From NCBI GenBank assembly GCA_012519565.1, contig JAAYPX010000218.1, positions 1 through 36,636 of the forward strand: a stretch of 36,636 nucleotides of DNA, read 5' to 3'. This document shows positions 1 to 8,470 of the stretch, piece after piece (within the stretch, counting starts at the first letter, position 1; each line of letters begins with the position of its first letter). The position numbers were made by a program, and so were the translations under genes. Source of the stretch: Clostridiales bacterium (GTDB taxonomy: Bacteria; Bacillota; Clostridia; Lachnospirales; Lachnospiraceae). Below the pieces are notes generated by a model. The model was not told the DNA's origin, did not search any database, and saw only the letters and a program-made list of their open reading frames with translations.

Positions 1-2
1 AG

Positions 3-1346
3 ATGGGAAAATATTTTGGTACTGATGGATTTAGGGGAGAAGCTAATGTGGATTTAACCGTGACACATGCTTATAAAGTTGGTAGATTCTTGGGGCATTA
101 TTATGGTGAGAATCATAAGGCTAAAGTAGTCATAGGAAAAGATACAAGAAGATCCAGTTATATGTTCGAGTATGCTTTAGTATCCGGTCTAACAGCAAGC
201 GGAGCAGATGTATACCTATTGCATGTGACTACCACACCCAGTGTATCCTATGTAGTAAGGACCGAAGGATTTGATTGTGGAATTATGATATCAGCCAGTC
301 ATAACCCTTATTATGATAACGGAATTAAAATCATCGATGGTAACGGATGCAAATTAGATGCTGAAATAGAGAAACTAATTGAAGATTACATAGATATGGA
401 TGAAGATATAATACCACTGGCCACTAGAGAGAATATCGGACGAACAGTGGATTATGCGATGGGTAGAAATAGATACATTGGTTATTTAATATCCCTCGCA
501 ACTAGATCCTATAAGGATATAAAGGTAGGGCTCGATCTTGCCAATGGTTCTGCAACGGCCATTGCCAAAGGGGTATTCGATGCCTTGGGCGCTAAAACCT
601 ATGTTATCAATGCAGAGCCTGATGGAACTAATATAAACAACAATTGTGGGTCTACCCATATTGAAATATTGCAAAAATATGTTATTGATAAGAATTTAGA
701 TGTAGGATTCGCCTATGATGGTGATGCAGATAGATGTTTGGCAGTCGATGATAAGGGTAACATTATAGATGGAGATATTATTCTTTATTTATGTGGTGTT
801 TATGCTAAGGAAAGGAATGATTTAGCCAATAACACAATTGTAACAACAATTATGTCCAATATGGGACTTTATAAGGCTTTAGAAAAAAAGGGAATCAAGT
901 ATGAGAAAACTGCCGTTGGAGATAAATATGTATATGAAAATATGATGAAAAATGGGCACTCCATCGGTGGAGAGCAATCGGGCCATATTATCTTTAGTAA
1001 ACATGCAACAACCGGTGATGGCATTTTAACTTCTATTAAATTAATGGAAGTCATGCTGGAAAGCAAGGCTAAATTATCTGAACTTCATAAGGAGCTTGTA
1101 ATATTTCCTCAAATATTAAAGAATGTAAGAGTAAAGGATAAGAAAGCAGTTAAAGAAGATATAAAAGTAATTGAAGCTACTAAACTAGCAGAGCAAGAAC
1201 TGGGTGATGATGGCAGGGTATTGGTAAGAGAAAGTGGAACAGAGCCTGTAATAAGGGTAATGGTAGAAGCTAAAACTAAAGAATTATGCCAAAAGTATGT
1301 GGATCAGATTGTAGCTGTAATAGAGCAAAATGGCTATACAATTTAG
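3..1346 (+). CDS. glmM: Phosphoglucosamine mutase GlmM
   Basis: 447-aa alpha-D-phosphohexomutase, expected to convert glucosamine-6-phosphate to glucosamine-1-phosphate for UDP-GlcNAc and peptidoglycan synthesis in the cytoplasm. The catalytic phosphoserine loop ISASHNP places the phosphoserine at Ser99. The metal loop DGDADR spans residues 239-244 with three Asp ligands, and the C-terminal phosphate-binding loop reads ESGTEPVIRVMVEA. The N-terminus MGKYFGTDGFRGEANV and the RVMVEA ending favour GlmM over phosphomannomutase or phosphoglucomutase. The length is normal for the family. The ATG is two bases inside the window, so its ribosome binding site cannot be seen, but the N-terminus matches the family start. 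A 171-bp gap separates it from tig; it is probably not part of the clp cluster. Confidence 0.9.
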   Translation: MGKYFGTDGFRGEANVDLTVTHAYKVGRFLGHYYGENHKAKVVIGKDTRRSSYMFEYALVSGLTASGADVYLLHVTTTPSVSYVVRTEGFDCGIMISASHNPYYDNGIKIIDGNGCKLDAEIEKLIEDYIDMDEDIIPLATRENIGRTVDYAMGRNRYIGYLISLATRSYKDIKVGLDLANGSATAIAKGVFDALGAKTYVINAEPDGTNINNNCGSTHIEILQKYVIDKNLDVGFAYDGDADRCLAVDDKGNIIDGDIILYLCGVYAKERNDLANNTIVTTIMSNMGLYKALEKKGIKYEKTAVGDKYVYENMMKNGHSIGGEQSGHIIFSKHATTGDGILTSIKLMEVMLESKAKLSELHKELVIFPQILKNVRVKDKKAVKEDIKVIEATKLAEQELGDDGRVLVRESGTEPVIRVMVEAKTKELCQKYVDQIVAVIEQNGYTI

Positions 1347-1517
1347 GGAAAATAAAAGATTTAAAATTATTATAGTATTTACGAATTAATTATGTTATAA
1401 TATATAATTGTCATAATCTCTGTTCAAAAATGAAAAATACACTTTTAATATACAATGTGTGGAACTGACATAAATGGAAAAAATATAGGTACTTAAATCA
1501 AGGAGGAAAATACAAAG

Positions 1518-2804
1518 ATGAGTTTACAGGTTGAAAAACTGGAAAAAAATATGGTTAGGCTTACAATAGAAGCTTCAGCTGAAGAATTTGAAAATGCTCT
1601 TCAGAATTCATATTTAAAGAATAAGGGCAAGATAAATATTCAAGGTTTTAGAAAAGGAAAGGCACCCCGTGCGGTTATTGAAAAAATGTACGGACCAGAA
1701 ATTTTTTATGAGGATGCTGCTAACGAGATAATTCCTGAAGCATACGAAAAGGCAGCCGAAGAAAGTAAATTAGAAATTGTATCAAGACCTGATATTGATG
1801 TTGTTCAGATTGAAAAAGGTAAAGCATTTATTTTTACTGCAGAAGTAGCTGTTAAACCTGAAGTTACTTTAGGGGATTATAAGGGAATTGAAGTAGAGAA
1901 GAAAGAAATTACTGTAACAGAGGAAGAGATCGAAGAACGTATTAATAGAGAGAGAGAGCAGAACTCCAGACTTATTACTGTTGATGATAGAGCAGTTCAG
2001 GATGGAGATATTGCTATAATCGATTTTGAAGGCTTTGTTGATGGGGTGGCCTTTGAAGGTGGTAAGGAAGAGGACTATTCCTTAACCATAGGATCACGCT
2101 CCTTCATTGATAACTTCGAGGAGCAATTAATTGGTAAATCTATAGGTGAAGAAGTAGGAGTTAATGTTACCTTCCCTGAAGAATATCATGTGGCTGATCT
2201 TGCTGGAAAGCCTGCATTGTTTAAAGTAAAAATTAAAGAAGTTAAGGTTAAAGAATTACCTGAATTAAATGATGATTTTGCTCAGGATGTATCTGAATTT
2301 GACACCTTAGAAGAGTATAAAGAAAGTATCAAAAAATCCATAGAAGAAAGCAAAGAGAAAGATGCTAAGAGAGCTATGGAAGATGAAATTATAGAGAAAA
2401 TCATTGAAAATGCTTCAATGGAAATTCCAGAAGCTATGGTTAATACACAGGTAAGTCAAATGGCTGATGATTTTGTTCAAAGATTACAATATCAAGGTTT
2501 ATCATTAGAGCAGTATTTCCAATTTACTGGTATGGATTCCAAGAAGTTTATTGATAGCTTAAAACCTCAAGCTATGAAACGTATTCAGACCAGATTAGTA
2601 CTTGAAGCTATCGTTAAGGCAGAAAACATTGAAGCTACTGATGAGGATCTTGATAAGGAAATAAACGAAATGGCTAAAACCTATCAAATGGAAGCTGATA
2701 AGATGAAAGAACTAATTGCAGATAGAGAAAAAGAGCAAATCAAATTAGACATTGCTGTACAAAAAGCAGTTGATTTTGTAGTTGAGCACGCTAAAGAAAA
2801 ATAA
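1518..2804 (+). CDS. tig: Trigger factor, ribosome-bound chaperone and peptidyl-prolyl isomerase
   Basis: 428-aa trigger factor, which binds the ribosome exit tunnel and shields nascent chains. The ribosome-docking signature GFRKGKAP is at residues 43-50. An FKBP-type peptidyl-prolyl isomerase domain follows at about 150-245 (AIIDFEGFVDGVAFEGG; VTFPEEYH), and then a long helical, Glu/Lys-rich C-terminal chaperone domain. The length is typical. AGGAGG at about 1501-1506 precedes the ATG at good spacing. It leads the conserved tig-clpP-clpX order, joining folding of new chains with ClpXP degradation. A TATAAT hexamer at 1396-1401 lies upstream, but I see no convincing -35 box. Confidence 0.96.
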   Translation: MSLQVEKLEKNMVRLTIEASAEEFENALQNSYLKNKGKINIQGFRKGKAPRAVIEKMYGPEIFYEDAANEIIPEAYEKAAEESKLEIVSRPDIDVVQIEKGKAFIFTAEVAVKPEVTLGDYKGIEVEKKEITVTEEEIEERINREREQNSRLITVDDRAVQDGDIAIIDFEGFVDGVAFEGGKEEDYSLTIGSRSFIDNFEEQLIGKSIGEEVGVNVTFPEEYHVADLAGKPALFKVKIKEVKVKELPELNDDFAQDVSEFDTLEEYKESIKKSIEESKEKDAKRAMEDEIIEKIIENASMEIPEAMVNTQVSQMADDFVQRLQYQGLSLEQYFQFTGMDSKKFIDSLKPQAMKRIQTRLVLEAIVKAENIEATDEDLDKEINEMAKTYQMEADKMKELIADREKEQIKLDIAVQKAVDFVVEHAKEK

Positions 2805-2870
2805 TTTGTTAAAAATACACCTTGGTATAGGTGGCGTAACTTATAATAAACAATGATAGGAGGATTTCAT

Positions 2871-3452
2871 ATGAGTTTAGTACCTTATGTAATTGAACAG
2901 ACTAGTCGTGGTGAGAGAAGTTACGATATATTTTCAAGATTACTAAAAGAGAGAATCATTTTTCTTGGAGAAGATGTTAATGATACAACTGCAAGTTTAA
3001 TTGTGGCTCAATTGCTTTTCCTAGAATCAGAAGATCCTAATAAAGATATACATTTTTATATAAACAGCCCTGGTGGTTCTGTATCTGCAGGTTTTGCTAT
3101 ATATGATACAATGAATTATATCAAATGTGATGTTTCAACTATATGTATTGGTATGGCAGCAAGTATGGGTGCATTTTTACTGGCAGGTGGCACCAAGGGT
3201 AAGAGATTTGCTCTTCCCAATGCTGAAATAATGATTCATCAGCCTTCAGGGGGAGCTAGAGGTCAGGCTACAGATATTAAAATTGTAGCTGATAATATTC
3301 TTAAGACCAGAAGAAAATTAAATGAAATATTATCAAATAATACAGGTAAACCTCTAGAAGTAATTGAAGTAGATACTGAAAGAGATTATTATATGAGTGC
3401 GGAAGAGGCCCGTGATTATGGCTTAATCGATAGTATTATCACAAGCAGATAA
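2871..3452 (+). CDS. clpP: ATP-dependent Clp protease proteolytic subunit ClpP
   Basis: 193-aa serine peptidase that forms the tetradecameric chamber used by ClpX and ClpC. The catalytic triad is visible: Ser98 in GMAASMG, His123 in MIHQPSGG and Asp172 in [12 protein letters not shown] chose the start at 2871 ([20 protein letters not shown]) rather than the in-frame ATG at 2853. AGGAGG at 2858-2863 lies 7 nt before 2871 and would be inside the longer reading frame, and the shorter form matches the normal ClpP N-terminus that makes the axial loops. The gene follows tig by 66 bp and precedes clpX by about 40 bp. Confidence 0.96.
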   Translation: MSLVPYVIEQTSRGERSYDIFSRLLKERIIFLGEDVNDTTASLIVAQLLFLESEDPNKDIHFYINSPGGSVSAGFAIYDTMNYIKCDVSTICIGMAASMGAFLLAGGTKGKRFALPNAEIMIHQPSGGARGQATDIKIVADNILKTRRKLNEILSNNTGKPLEVIEVDTERDYYMSAEEARDYGLIDSIITSR

Positions 3453-3493
3453 TTCGATATGTTTTTGCACTACAGAGAGTTGAGGTGAATACA

Positions 3494-4789
3494 TTGGCTG
3501 GAAAAGTTGACGATAGAAAACAGCTCCGTTGTTCTTTCTGCAACAAAACCCAAGACCAAGTAAGAAAGCTTATTGCTGGTCCTGGTGTCTATATCTGTGA
3601 TGAATGTATAGAAATCTGCAGTGAGATAATTGATGAGGAATTCGAGGGAGATGCTGTAACAGGAACTAACATAAATCTTATGAAACCGGCAGAAATTAAA
3701 AGTTTCTTAGACCAGCATGTTATCGGACAGGAGGATGCCAAGAAAGTTTTAGCTGTTTCTGTCTATAATCATTACAAAAGAGTCTTAGCTGAAAAAGACT
3801 TGGATGTTGAACTACAAAAGAGTAATATCTTGATGATTGGTCCCACTGGGTCTGGTAAGACATTTTTAGCCCAAACCTTAGCTAAGTTACTAAATGTTCC
3901 ATTTGCAATAGCAGATGCAACAGCATTAACAGAAGCTGGTTATGTAGGAGAAGACGTAGAAAATATTCTCCTAAAGATTATTCAAGCAGCTGACTATGAT
4001 ATTGAACGGGCTGAACACGGGATAATTTATATTGATGAGATTGATAAAATCACCAGAAAATCAGAAAACACCTCTATAACTAGAGATGTTTCTGGAGAAG
4101 GGGTTAAACAGGCTCTTCTTAAGATTTTGGAAGGAACAGTAGCTTCAGTACCTCCGCAGGGAGGAAGAAAGCATCCTCATCAAGAGTTCATTCAGATAGA
4201 CACCACCAATATACTATTCATCTGTGGTGGCGCTTTTGATGGTTTAGAAAAAATAATAGAATCTAGAATTGGCAAGAAATCTATCGGATTCAATGCCCAT
4301 ATTATAGATAAAATGAAAACTAATGTTGGTGAGTTGTTCCGTCAGGTTATGCCCCAAGATTTTATTAAATTTGGCTTAATACCTGAATTTATAGGAAGGG
4401 TTCCAGTATGTGTAGCCTTGGATATGTTAGATGAAGAAGCATTAATGAGGATACTAACAGAACCCAAGAACGCTATAACTAAACAATATAAGAAACTATT
4501 TGAGCTGGATGGAGTAGATCTGGAGTTTGAAGAAGAGGCATTAAAGGAAATAGCCAAAAAGTCATTTAGCAGAAAAATTGGAGCTAGAGGGCTTCGAGCT
4601 ATAATGGAAAATGTAATGATGGACTCCATGTACACAATACCATCTAATGATAAAGTAACTAAGCTTATCATAACCAAGGAAGCTGTATTAGGTGATGATA
4701 AACCTTTAGAGATTACTGTAGATGAGGCAGTGACAAAAAAGACTATTACCAAAAGAACGACTAAGAAAACTAAGGATGAAATAGCATAA
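3494..4789 (+). CDS. clpX: ATP-dependent Clp protease ATPase subunit ClpX
   Basis: 431-aa AAA+ unfoldase that feeds substrates to ClpP. The N-terminal zinc-binding domain has Cys13, Cys16, Cys35 and Cys38 (CSFC...CDEC). Walker A GPTGSGKT is at about 116-123, the GYVG pore loop at about 149-152 and Walker B IYIDEIDK at about 178-185. A GGRKHPHQ loop and the IGF-type ClpP-docking loop KKSIGFNA follow. Start choice: a GTG at 3485 is in frame, but GAGGTG at 3482-3487 looks like the ribosome binding site and would serve the TTG at 3494 with 6-nt spacing, giving [16 protein letters not shown]. The C-terminus has a basic Thr/Lys-rich tail ([15 protein letters not shown]). The next gene is engB, with lon absent. 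Confidence 0.95.
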   Translation: MAGKVDDRKQLRCSFCNKTQDQVRKLIAGPGVYICDECIEICSEIIDEEFEGDAVTGTNINLMKPAEIKSFLDQHVIGQEDAKKVLAVSVYNHYKRVLAEKDLDVELQKSNILMIGPTGSGKTFLAQTLAKLLNVPFAIADATALTEAGYVGEDVENILLKIIQAADYDIERAEHGIIYIDEIDKITRKSENTSITRDVSGEGVKQALLKILEGTVASVPPQGGRKHPHQEFIQIDTTNILFICGGAFDGLEKIIESRIGKKSIGFNAHIIDKMKTNVGELFRQVMPQDFIKFGLIPEFIGRVPVCVALDMLDEEALMRILTEPKNAITKQYKKLFELDGVDLEFEEEALKEIAKKSFSRKIGARGLRAIMENVMMDSMYTIPSNDKVTKLIITKEAVLGDDKPLEITVDEAVTKKTITKRTTKKTKDEIA

Positions 4790-4800
4790 AAATAAAATCA

Positions 4801-4886
4801 GGGGGCTGTTTCAAAATGATCTAGGGTGCAGGGATATTTCCTTATGGGAACACCAATAGGCAATAGCGTCATTTTGAGATGGCCCC
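4801..4886. repeat. MITE-like or IS-remnant element with imperfect terminal inverted repeats
   Basis: GGGGGCTGTTTCAAAATGA at 4801-4819 and TCATTTTGAGATGGCCCC at 4869-4886 are inverted copies matching at 15 of 18 positions. The three mismatches would be G-U pairs in RNA. About 49 bp of non-coding DNA lies between. Ends of the GGGGCTGT...CAAAA type recall terminal repeats of several transposon families, so this may be a miniature or decayed element. No target duplication is obvious. Alternatively it is a hairpin acting as a weak clpX terminator, although only three T residues follow. The element starts 11 bp after the clpX stop and ends 19 bp before the engB start. Confidence 0.5.
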
Positions 4887-4905
4887 TTTGAAAGTAGGTG
4901 ACAAT

Positions 4906-5517
4906 ATGAAAATTAAAAATGTAAGTCTAGAAACGGTATGTGGTATCACCAGTGTATTACCAGTTAACGACAAACCAGAGATTGCATTTGCTGGCAAGTC
5001 TAATGTTGGAAAATCGTCCTTAATTAATTCCTTAATGAATAGAAAGTCATTGGCTAGAACTTCATCTCAGCCAGGAAAAACTCAGACAATCAATTTTTAC
5101 AATATAAATGATGAATTGTATTTTGTATATCTGCCAGGGTATGGATATGCCAGTGTTTCAATGGCCATTAGGCAGAAATGGGGGGGAATGATAGAGAACT
5201 ATTTAAAGAGCTCACAGCAATTAAAAGCGATTTTCTTGCTTATAGATATTAGACATGAGCCTTCTGCCAATGACAAGGATATGTATGACTGGATTGTCCA
5301 TTATGGCTTTAAGCCGATCATAATTGCTACTAAACTGGATAAGATTAAGCGAAGTCAAAAGGATAAACATATAAAGATGATTAGGGACAGCTTACAAGCA
5401 ATTCCAGGAACAGTAATCATACCTTTCTCTTCTCTTACTAAACAAGGGAAAGATGAAATATACCATTATGTTGAGAAGGCCTGTGGATTAAACTCATTCC
5501 AAGAGGGTGGAGAGTAG
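4906..5517 (+). CDS. engB: Ribosome biogenesis GTP-binding protein EngB (YsxC/YihA)
   Basis: 203-aa TRAFAC-class GTPase required for large-subunit assembly in many bacteria. G1 is GKSNVGKSS at about 30-38, the G2 region is QPGKTQTINFY, G4 is TKLDK and G5 lies near SSLTKQG. The G3 motif reads VYLPGYG where the family normally has VDLPGYG, so the usual Walker B Asp is Tyr75 (codon TAT at 5128-5130). I chose the ATG at 4906 because AGGTG at 4896-4900 is well spaced. The earlier in-frame ATG at 4879 lies inside the upstream inverted repeat and would add nine unusual residues. The 3' end overlaps the convergent DUF4364 gene by 24 bp. Confidence 0.93.
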   Translation: MKIKNVSLETVCGITSVLPVNDKPEIAFAGKSNVGKSSLINSLMNRKSLARTSSQPGKTQTINFYNINDELYFVYLPGYGYASVSMAIRQKWGGMIENYLKSSQQLKAIFLLIDIRHEPSANDKDMYDWIVHYGFKPIIIATKLDKIKRSQKDKHIKMIRDSLQAIPGTVIIPFSSLTKQGKDEIYHYVEKACGLNSFQEGGE

Positions 5518-6012
5518 ATAGGCATAAATATCTGAACTCTTTTCCCTCCAATTATTACAAAGTTTAATTGCCTCTTCTTCTGTGGTAACATTTAAGGTGA
5601 TATCCATAAGGGGGGTACCCCGCTCGTATACTTGTAAATGGGCTGCAAACTCACCTTTTTTTACCTGATAATAATTAGCCAGTGTAGATACTTCTTCCCT
5701 AAGTTCGTATTGATTCTCTTGAAGGTAGGTATCAATATCTTCCTTAATTCCTGGTGAAATCATATTATCAAAAAGTGAGAGGGTATCTAATCCTGTTTCT
5801 GTTATAAAGTACAAGGAACTATTACGGATGGTTTTATTTACGATATATGCATCATCAATTAATTCAGAGATAACTTGTTGAATATTGAAATAATTAGTAT
5901 ATCCTTTATCTAAAATAAAGGACGTTAATTGGGAATTGGTCAAAGGAAAGTTTACCCTGCTTAAGGTATATAATATCATTAGTTTATATAACATAAAGGT
6001 ATCAGATTTCAT
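5494..6012 (-). CDS. DUF4364 family winged-helix protein
   Basis: 172-aa protein of the DUF4364 type found in clostridia; function unknown. The N-terminal half (MLYKLMILYTLSRVNFPLTN, then a predicted recognition-helix region NYFNIQQVISELIDDAYI) looks like a winged helix-turn-helix. The second half carries beta strands (HLQVYERGTPLMDITLNV). No membrane segment or signal peptide is visible. A ribosome binding site AAGGAGG precedes the start. It is the last of three co-directional genes after malic enzyme and the radical SAM gene, and its 3' end overlaps engB head-on. A DNA-binding regulator is plausible but unproven. Confidence 0.8.
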   Translation of the reverse strand: MKSDTFMLYKLMILYTLSRVNFPLTNSQLTSFILDKGYTNYFNIQQVISELIDDAYIVNKTIRNSSLYFITETGLDTLSLFDNMISPGIKEDIDTYLQENQYELREEVSTLANYYQVKKGEFAAHLQVYERGTPLMDITLNVTTEEEAIKLCNNWREKSSDIYAYLLSTLLE

Positions 6013-6039
6013 AGGTATTCCTCCTTCTTATTCCTAAAC

Positions 6040-7002
6040 TTAGTAAAAGCATCTGCCTTGCCAAGTGTTCCGTTTTTTCATTTCCTGTTGAATTCGGTTT
6101 AAAACCAGTTTTTTGTTCCCACTCCAGTTTGGGGCTAGAAGTAAGCTTTTAGGACCATCACCAGTGATACGATGAACTATTATTTCCTTAGGAAGATGTT
6201 CTAGACAGGTGATAACCAGGTCCACATATGCTTCTAAGGTAAGAACCTCCTTTAGCTTACCAGTTTCGTACAAGGTACCAAGATCCGTACCTTTTAATAT
6301 ATGCAGAAGTTGAAGCTTTATGCCCTGTATATTCTTACCACCAATATAATTCATAGTAAGGAGAATGTCTGCTGGGTTTTCTCCTGGTAGTCCTAATATG
6401 GTATGAACTATAACTGGAATATCAAGCTGGTTTAACTTCTTTAGGGCGGTTTCAAAAGCAGATAAGGGATAGCCTCTTCTTATAAACTGTTCCGTTTTTT
6501 CGTGTATAGTTTGTAGTCCTAATTCAATCCATACAGGCTTTATCTGATTTAATTCATTAAGTAGTTTTAGGACATCGTCACCAAGGCAATCCGGTCTGGT
6601 TGCAATGGATAGTATTAAGATATCAGGGTGCATAATTGCCTCAGTGAATATTCTTCGTAAATAATCCACTGGACCATGGGTATTGGTAAAGGCTTGAAAG
6701 TATGCAATATACTTTCTATCTATCTCATCTGCTTTTATTTTAGCCGATATAAGCTGTTTGGCTTCTTCAATTTGCTCTGTAATAGTAAGTCTATTGGAAG
6801 CAGCAAAATCTCCAGAGCCACCTTTACTGCAGAAGATGCAACCTTTAGTATCGATGGTACCATCTCTATTGGGGCAACTCATTCCACCATTAAGGGAGAG
6901 CTTATATATTTTTTGACCATAGGTTTGCTTCATATGGTAGTCTAGGGAATGGAAACGTTTATTATCCCATAATATTTTCCCGTTTTTAGTGGTCTTATTC
7001 AT
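6040..7002 (-). CDS. TIGR01212 family radical SAM protein (YtqA-like)
   Basis: 320-aa radical SAM enzyme. The iron-sulfur cluster cysteines are Cys43, Cys55 and Cys58 in an unusual CX11CX2C spacing (CPNRDGTIDTKGCIFC), typical of the YtqA/TIGR01212 group related to the Elp3 family. Downstream are GGSGDF, a partial SAM-binding TIM barrel with RPDCL and WIELGLQTIHEKT, and HTILGLPGE. From memory, B. subtilis YtqA has been tied to wobble-uridine modification of tRNA; I treat that as a hint only. The gene starts 2 bp after the malic enzyme stop, with GGAGGT inside the end of that gene, so the two are translationally close. The partner methyltransferase YtqB/MnmM is not in this window. Confidence 0.88.
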   Translation of the reverse strand: MNKTTKNGKILWDNKRFHSLDYHMKQTYGQKIYKLSLNGGMSCPNRDGTIDTKGCIFCSKGGSGDFAASNRLTITEQIEEAKQLISAKIKADEIDRKYIAYFQAFTNTHGPVDYLRRIFTEAIMHPDILILSIATRPDCLGDDVLKLLNELNQIKPVWIELGLQTIHEKTEQFIRRGYPLSAFETALKKLNQLDIPVIVHTILGLPGENPADILLTMNYIGGKNIQGIKLQLLHILKGTDLGTLYETGKLKEVLTLEAYVDLVITCLEHLPKEIIVHRITGDGPKSLLLAPNWSGNKKLVLNRIQQEMKKRNTWQGRCFY

Positions 7003-7004
7003 TG

Positions 7005-8159
7005 CTACCTCCCTATGTTTTCAAGTACTGCTTGGCTAACGGCATCACAAATCCTACTATCAAAAGCATAGGGGATGATATAGTCCTCATTTAACTGGCT
7101 ATCACTGACTAAGTCTGCAATGGCCCTAGCAGCTGCTAATTTCATTTCTTCTGTAATCTGCTTAGCTTGAGCTTCCAAAGCGCCTTTAAATATCCCAGGG
7201 AAGGCCACTACATTATTAATCTGATTTGGAAAATCTGAGCGACCAGTGGCAACAACTTTAGCCCCAGCTTTTTTGGCAATATCAGGCAGGATCTCTGGAT
7301 CTGGATTAGCCATGGCAAAGATTATGGGATCAGCTTTCATAGATGCAACCATCTCTGGTGTAACAATATTAGGAGCAGATACACCGATAAAGATATCTGC
7401 ATTAATTAAAGCATCTGCAAGGGTGCCCCTTTGGTTTTGGAGATTTGTTACCTGAAGCATCTCCTTCTGTATCCAGTTTAAATTAGGATAATCTTTTGAT
7501 ATTATACCATGAAGATCACATAGGGTTACATCAGTGAAACCATAGGTTAGTAAAAGCTTTGCAATAGCAATACCTGCAGAGCCTGCGCCGTTGATAACAA
7601 CTTTACACCTATCCTTAGTTCTGCCAGTTACTTTAAGAGCATTGATTACTCCAGCCAGTACAACAATGGCTGTACCATGTTGGTCGTCATGGAAAACAGG
7701 GATATCCAGCATTGATTTCAAGCGATCTTCGATTTCAAAGCATCTTGGGGCAGATATATCCTCTAGATTAATGCCCCCAAAAGCAGGAGCAATATTTACA
7801 ATTGTATTGATTATCTCTTCGGTATCTTGGGTATCAAGACATATGGGAATTGCATTAACACCACCGAATTCCCTAAATAGTACTGCCTTACCTTCCATAA
7901 CGGGCATTGCAGCATGGGGGCCTATATTACCAAGCCCTAAGACAGCGCTTCCATCTGAGATTACAGCTATGGTATTAGCTTTCATGGTATATCTATAACT
8001 GGCTGATTTATCAGCAGCTATAACTTTACATGGTTCAGCTACCCCAGGGGTATAGACCAAAGCTAAATCTTCTCTGGATTTTATGGAGAACTTAGACTTA
8101 ATTTCTAACTTACCGTTTAGTTTTTCATGAAGTTGTAGCGCATTTTCCTTAATATTCAT
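7005..8159 (-). CDS. NAD(P)-dependent malic enzyme, short bacterial type
   Basis: 384-aa malic enzyme that oxidatively decarboxylates malate to pyruvate and CO2. Visible features are the catalytic Tyr36 in VYTPGVAEPC, the catalytic Lys91 in VMEGKAVLF, metal ligands around LEDISAP and FHDDQHGTA (Asp158/159), and the nucleotide-binding loop GAGSAG at 191-196. The coenzyme cannot be decided by eye. I set the start at the ATG at 8157-8159: an upstream in-frame GTG (8169-8171) is part of the AAGGTGG ribosome binding site. It is the first gene of a three-gene minus-strand set and is divergent from rho. Confidence 0.93.
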   Translation of the reverse strand: MNIKENALQLHEKLNGKLEIKSKFSIKSREDLALVYTPGVAEPCKVIAADKSASYRYTMKANTIAVISDGSAVLGLGNIGPHAAMPVMEGKAVLFREFGGVNAIPICLDTQDTEEIINTIVNIAPAFGGINLEDISAPRCFEIEDRLKSMLDIPVFHDDQHGTAIVVLAGVINALKVTGRTKDRCKVVINGAGSAGIAIAKLLLTYGFTDVTLCDLHGIISKDYPNLNWIQKEMLQVTNLQNQRGTLADALINADIFIGVSAPNIVTPEMVASMKADPIIFAMANPDPEILPDIAKKAGAKVVATGRSDFPNQINNVVAFPGIFKGALEAQAKQITEEMKLAAARAIADLVSDSQLNEDYIIPYAFDSRICDAVSQAVLENIGR

Positions 8160-8312
8160 GGAGTATTCCACCTTATGTATTTAAATTTAGTTATAAATAA
8201 ACACATGTTTAATATTAACACTAATATTTATTGATAAACATATTTTATCATAACATTTAGACGTAGCTAAATCAAGTAGTACCTATTTTTTGAAAATTTA
8301 TAAAAATACACT

Positions 8313-8340
8313 TTGCATTAATTAGCAAAAGGTGTATAAT
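8313..8340 (+). promoter_or_regulatory. SigA-type promoter for rho
   Basis: TTGCAT at 8313-8318, a 16-bp spacer and TATAAT at 8335-8340. It lies in the divergent region between malic enzyme and rho and leaves a rho leader of about 120 nt. The rest of the 311-bp gap (8160-8470) is AT-rich and shows no gene. Confidence 0.65.
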
Positions 8341-8470
8341 ATATGTACACATTTATTAACACAATGTATATCATGATAAAATCTAATTCATATCTATATC
8401 TATTATAAATTCCGATAGCGAATCCAATTTTATAGATTATTATTGATTATTTATTAAAGGAGCAAAATAT

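Noticed and set aside
1375-1401. Full tig promoter
   Set aside because: TATAAT at 1396-1401 is good, but no -35 box at 16-18 bp is convincing, so it was not listed as a promoter.
3485-3496. GTG at 3485 as the clpX start
   Set aside because: The GTG is inside the likely ribosome binding site GAGGTG; TTG at 3494 has proper spacing and gives the usual ClpX N-terminus.
4342-4752. 136-codon minus-strand open frame inside clpX
   Set aside because: It mirrors the AAA+ and C-terminal coding region of clpX and has the Ser/Ile/Thr-rich look of an antisense frame.
7591-7998. 135-codon plus-strand open frame inside the malic enzyme gene
   Set aside because: It lies opposite all catalytic motifs of malic enzyme and has no ribosome binding site or family resemblance.
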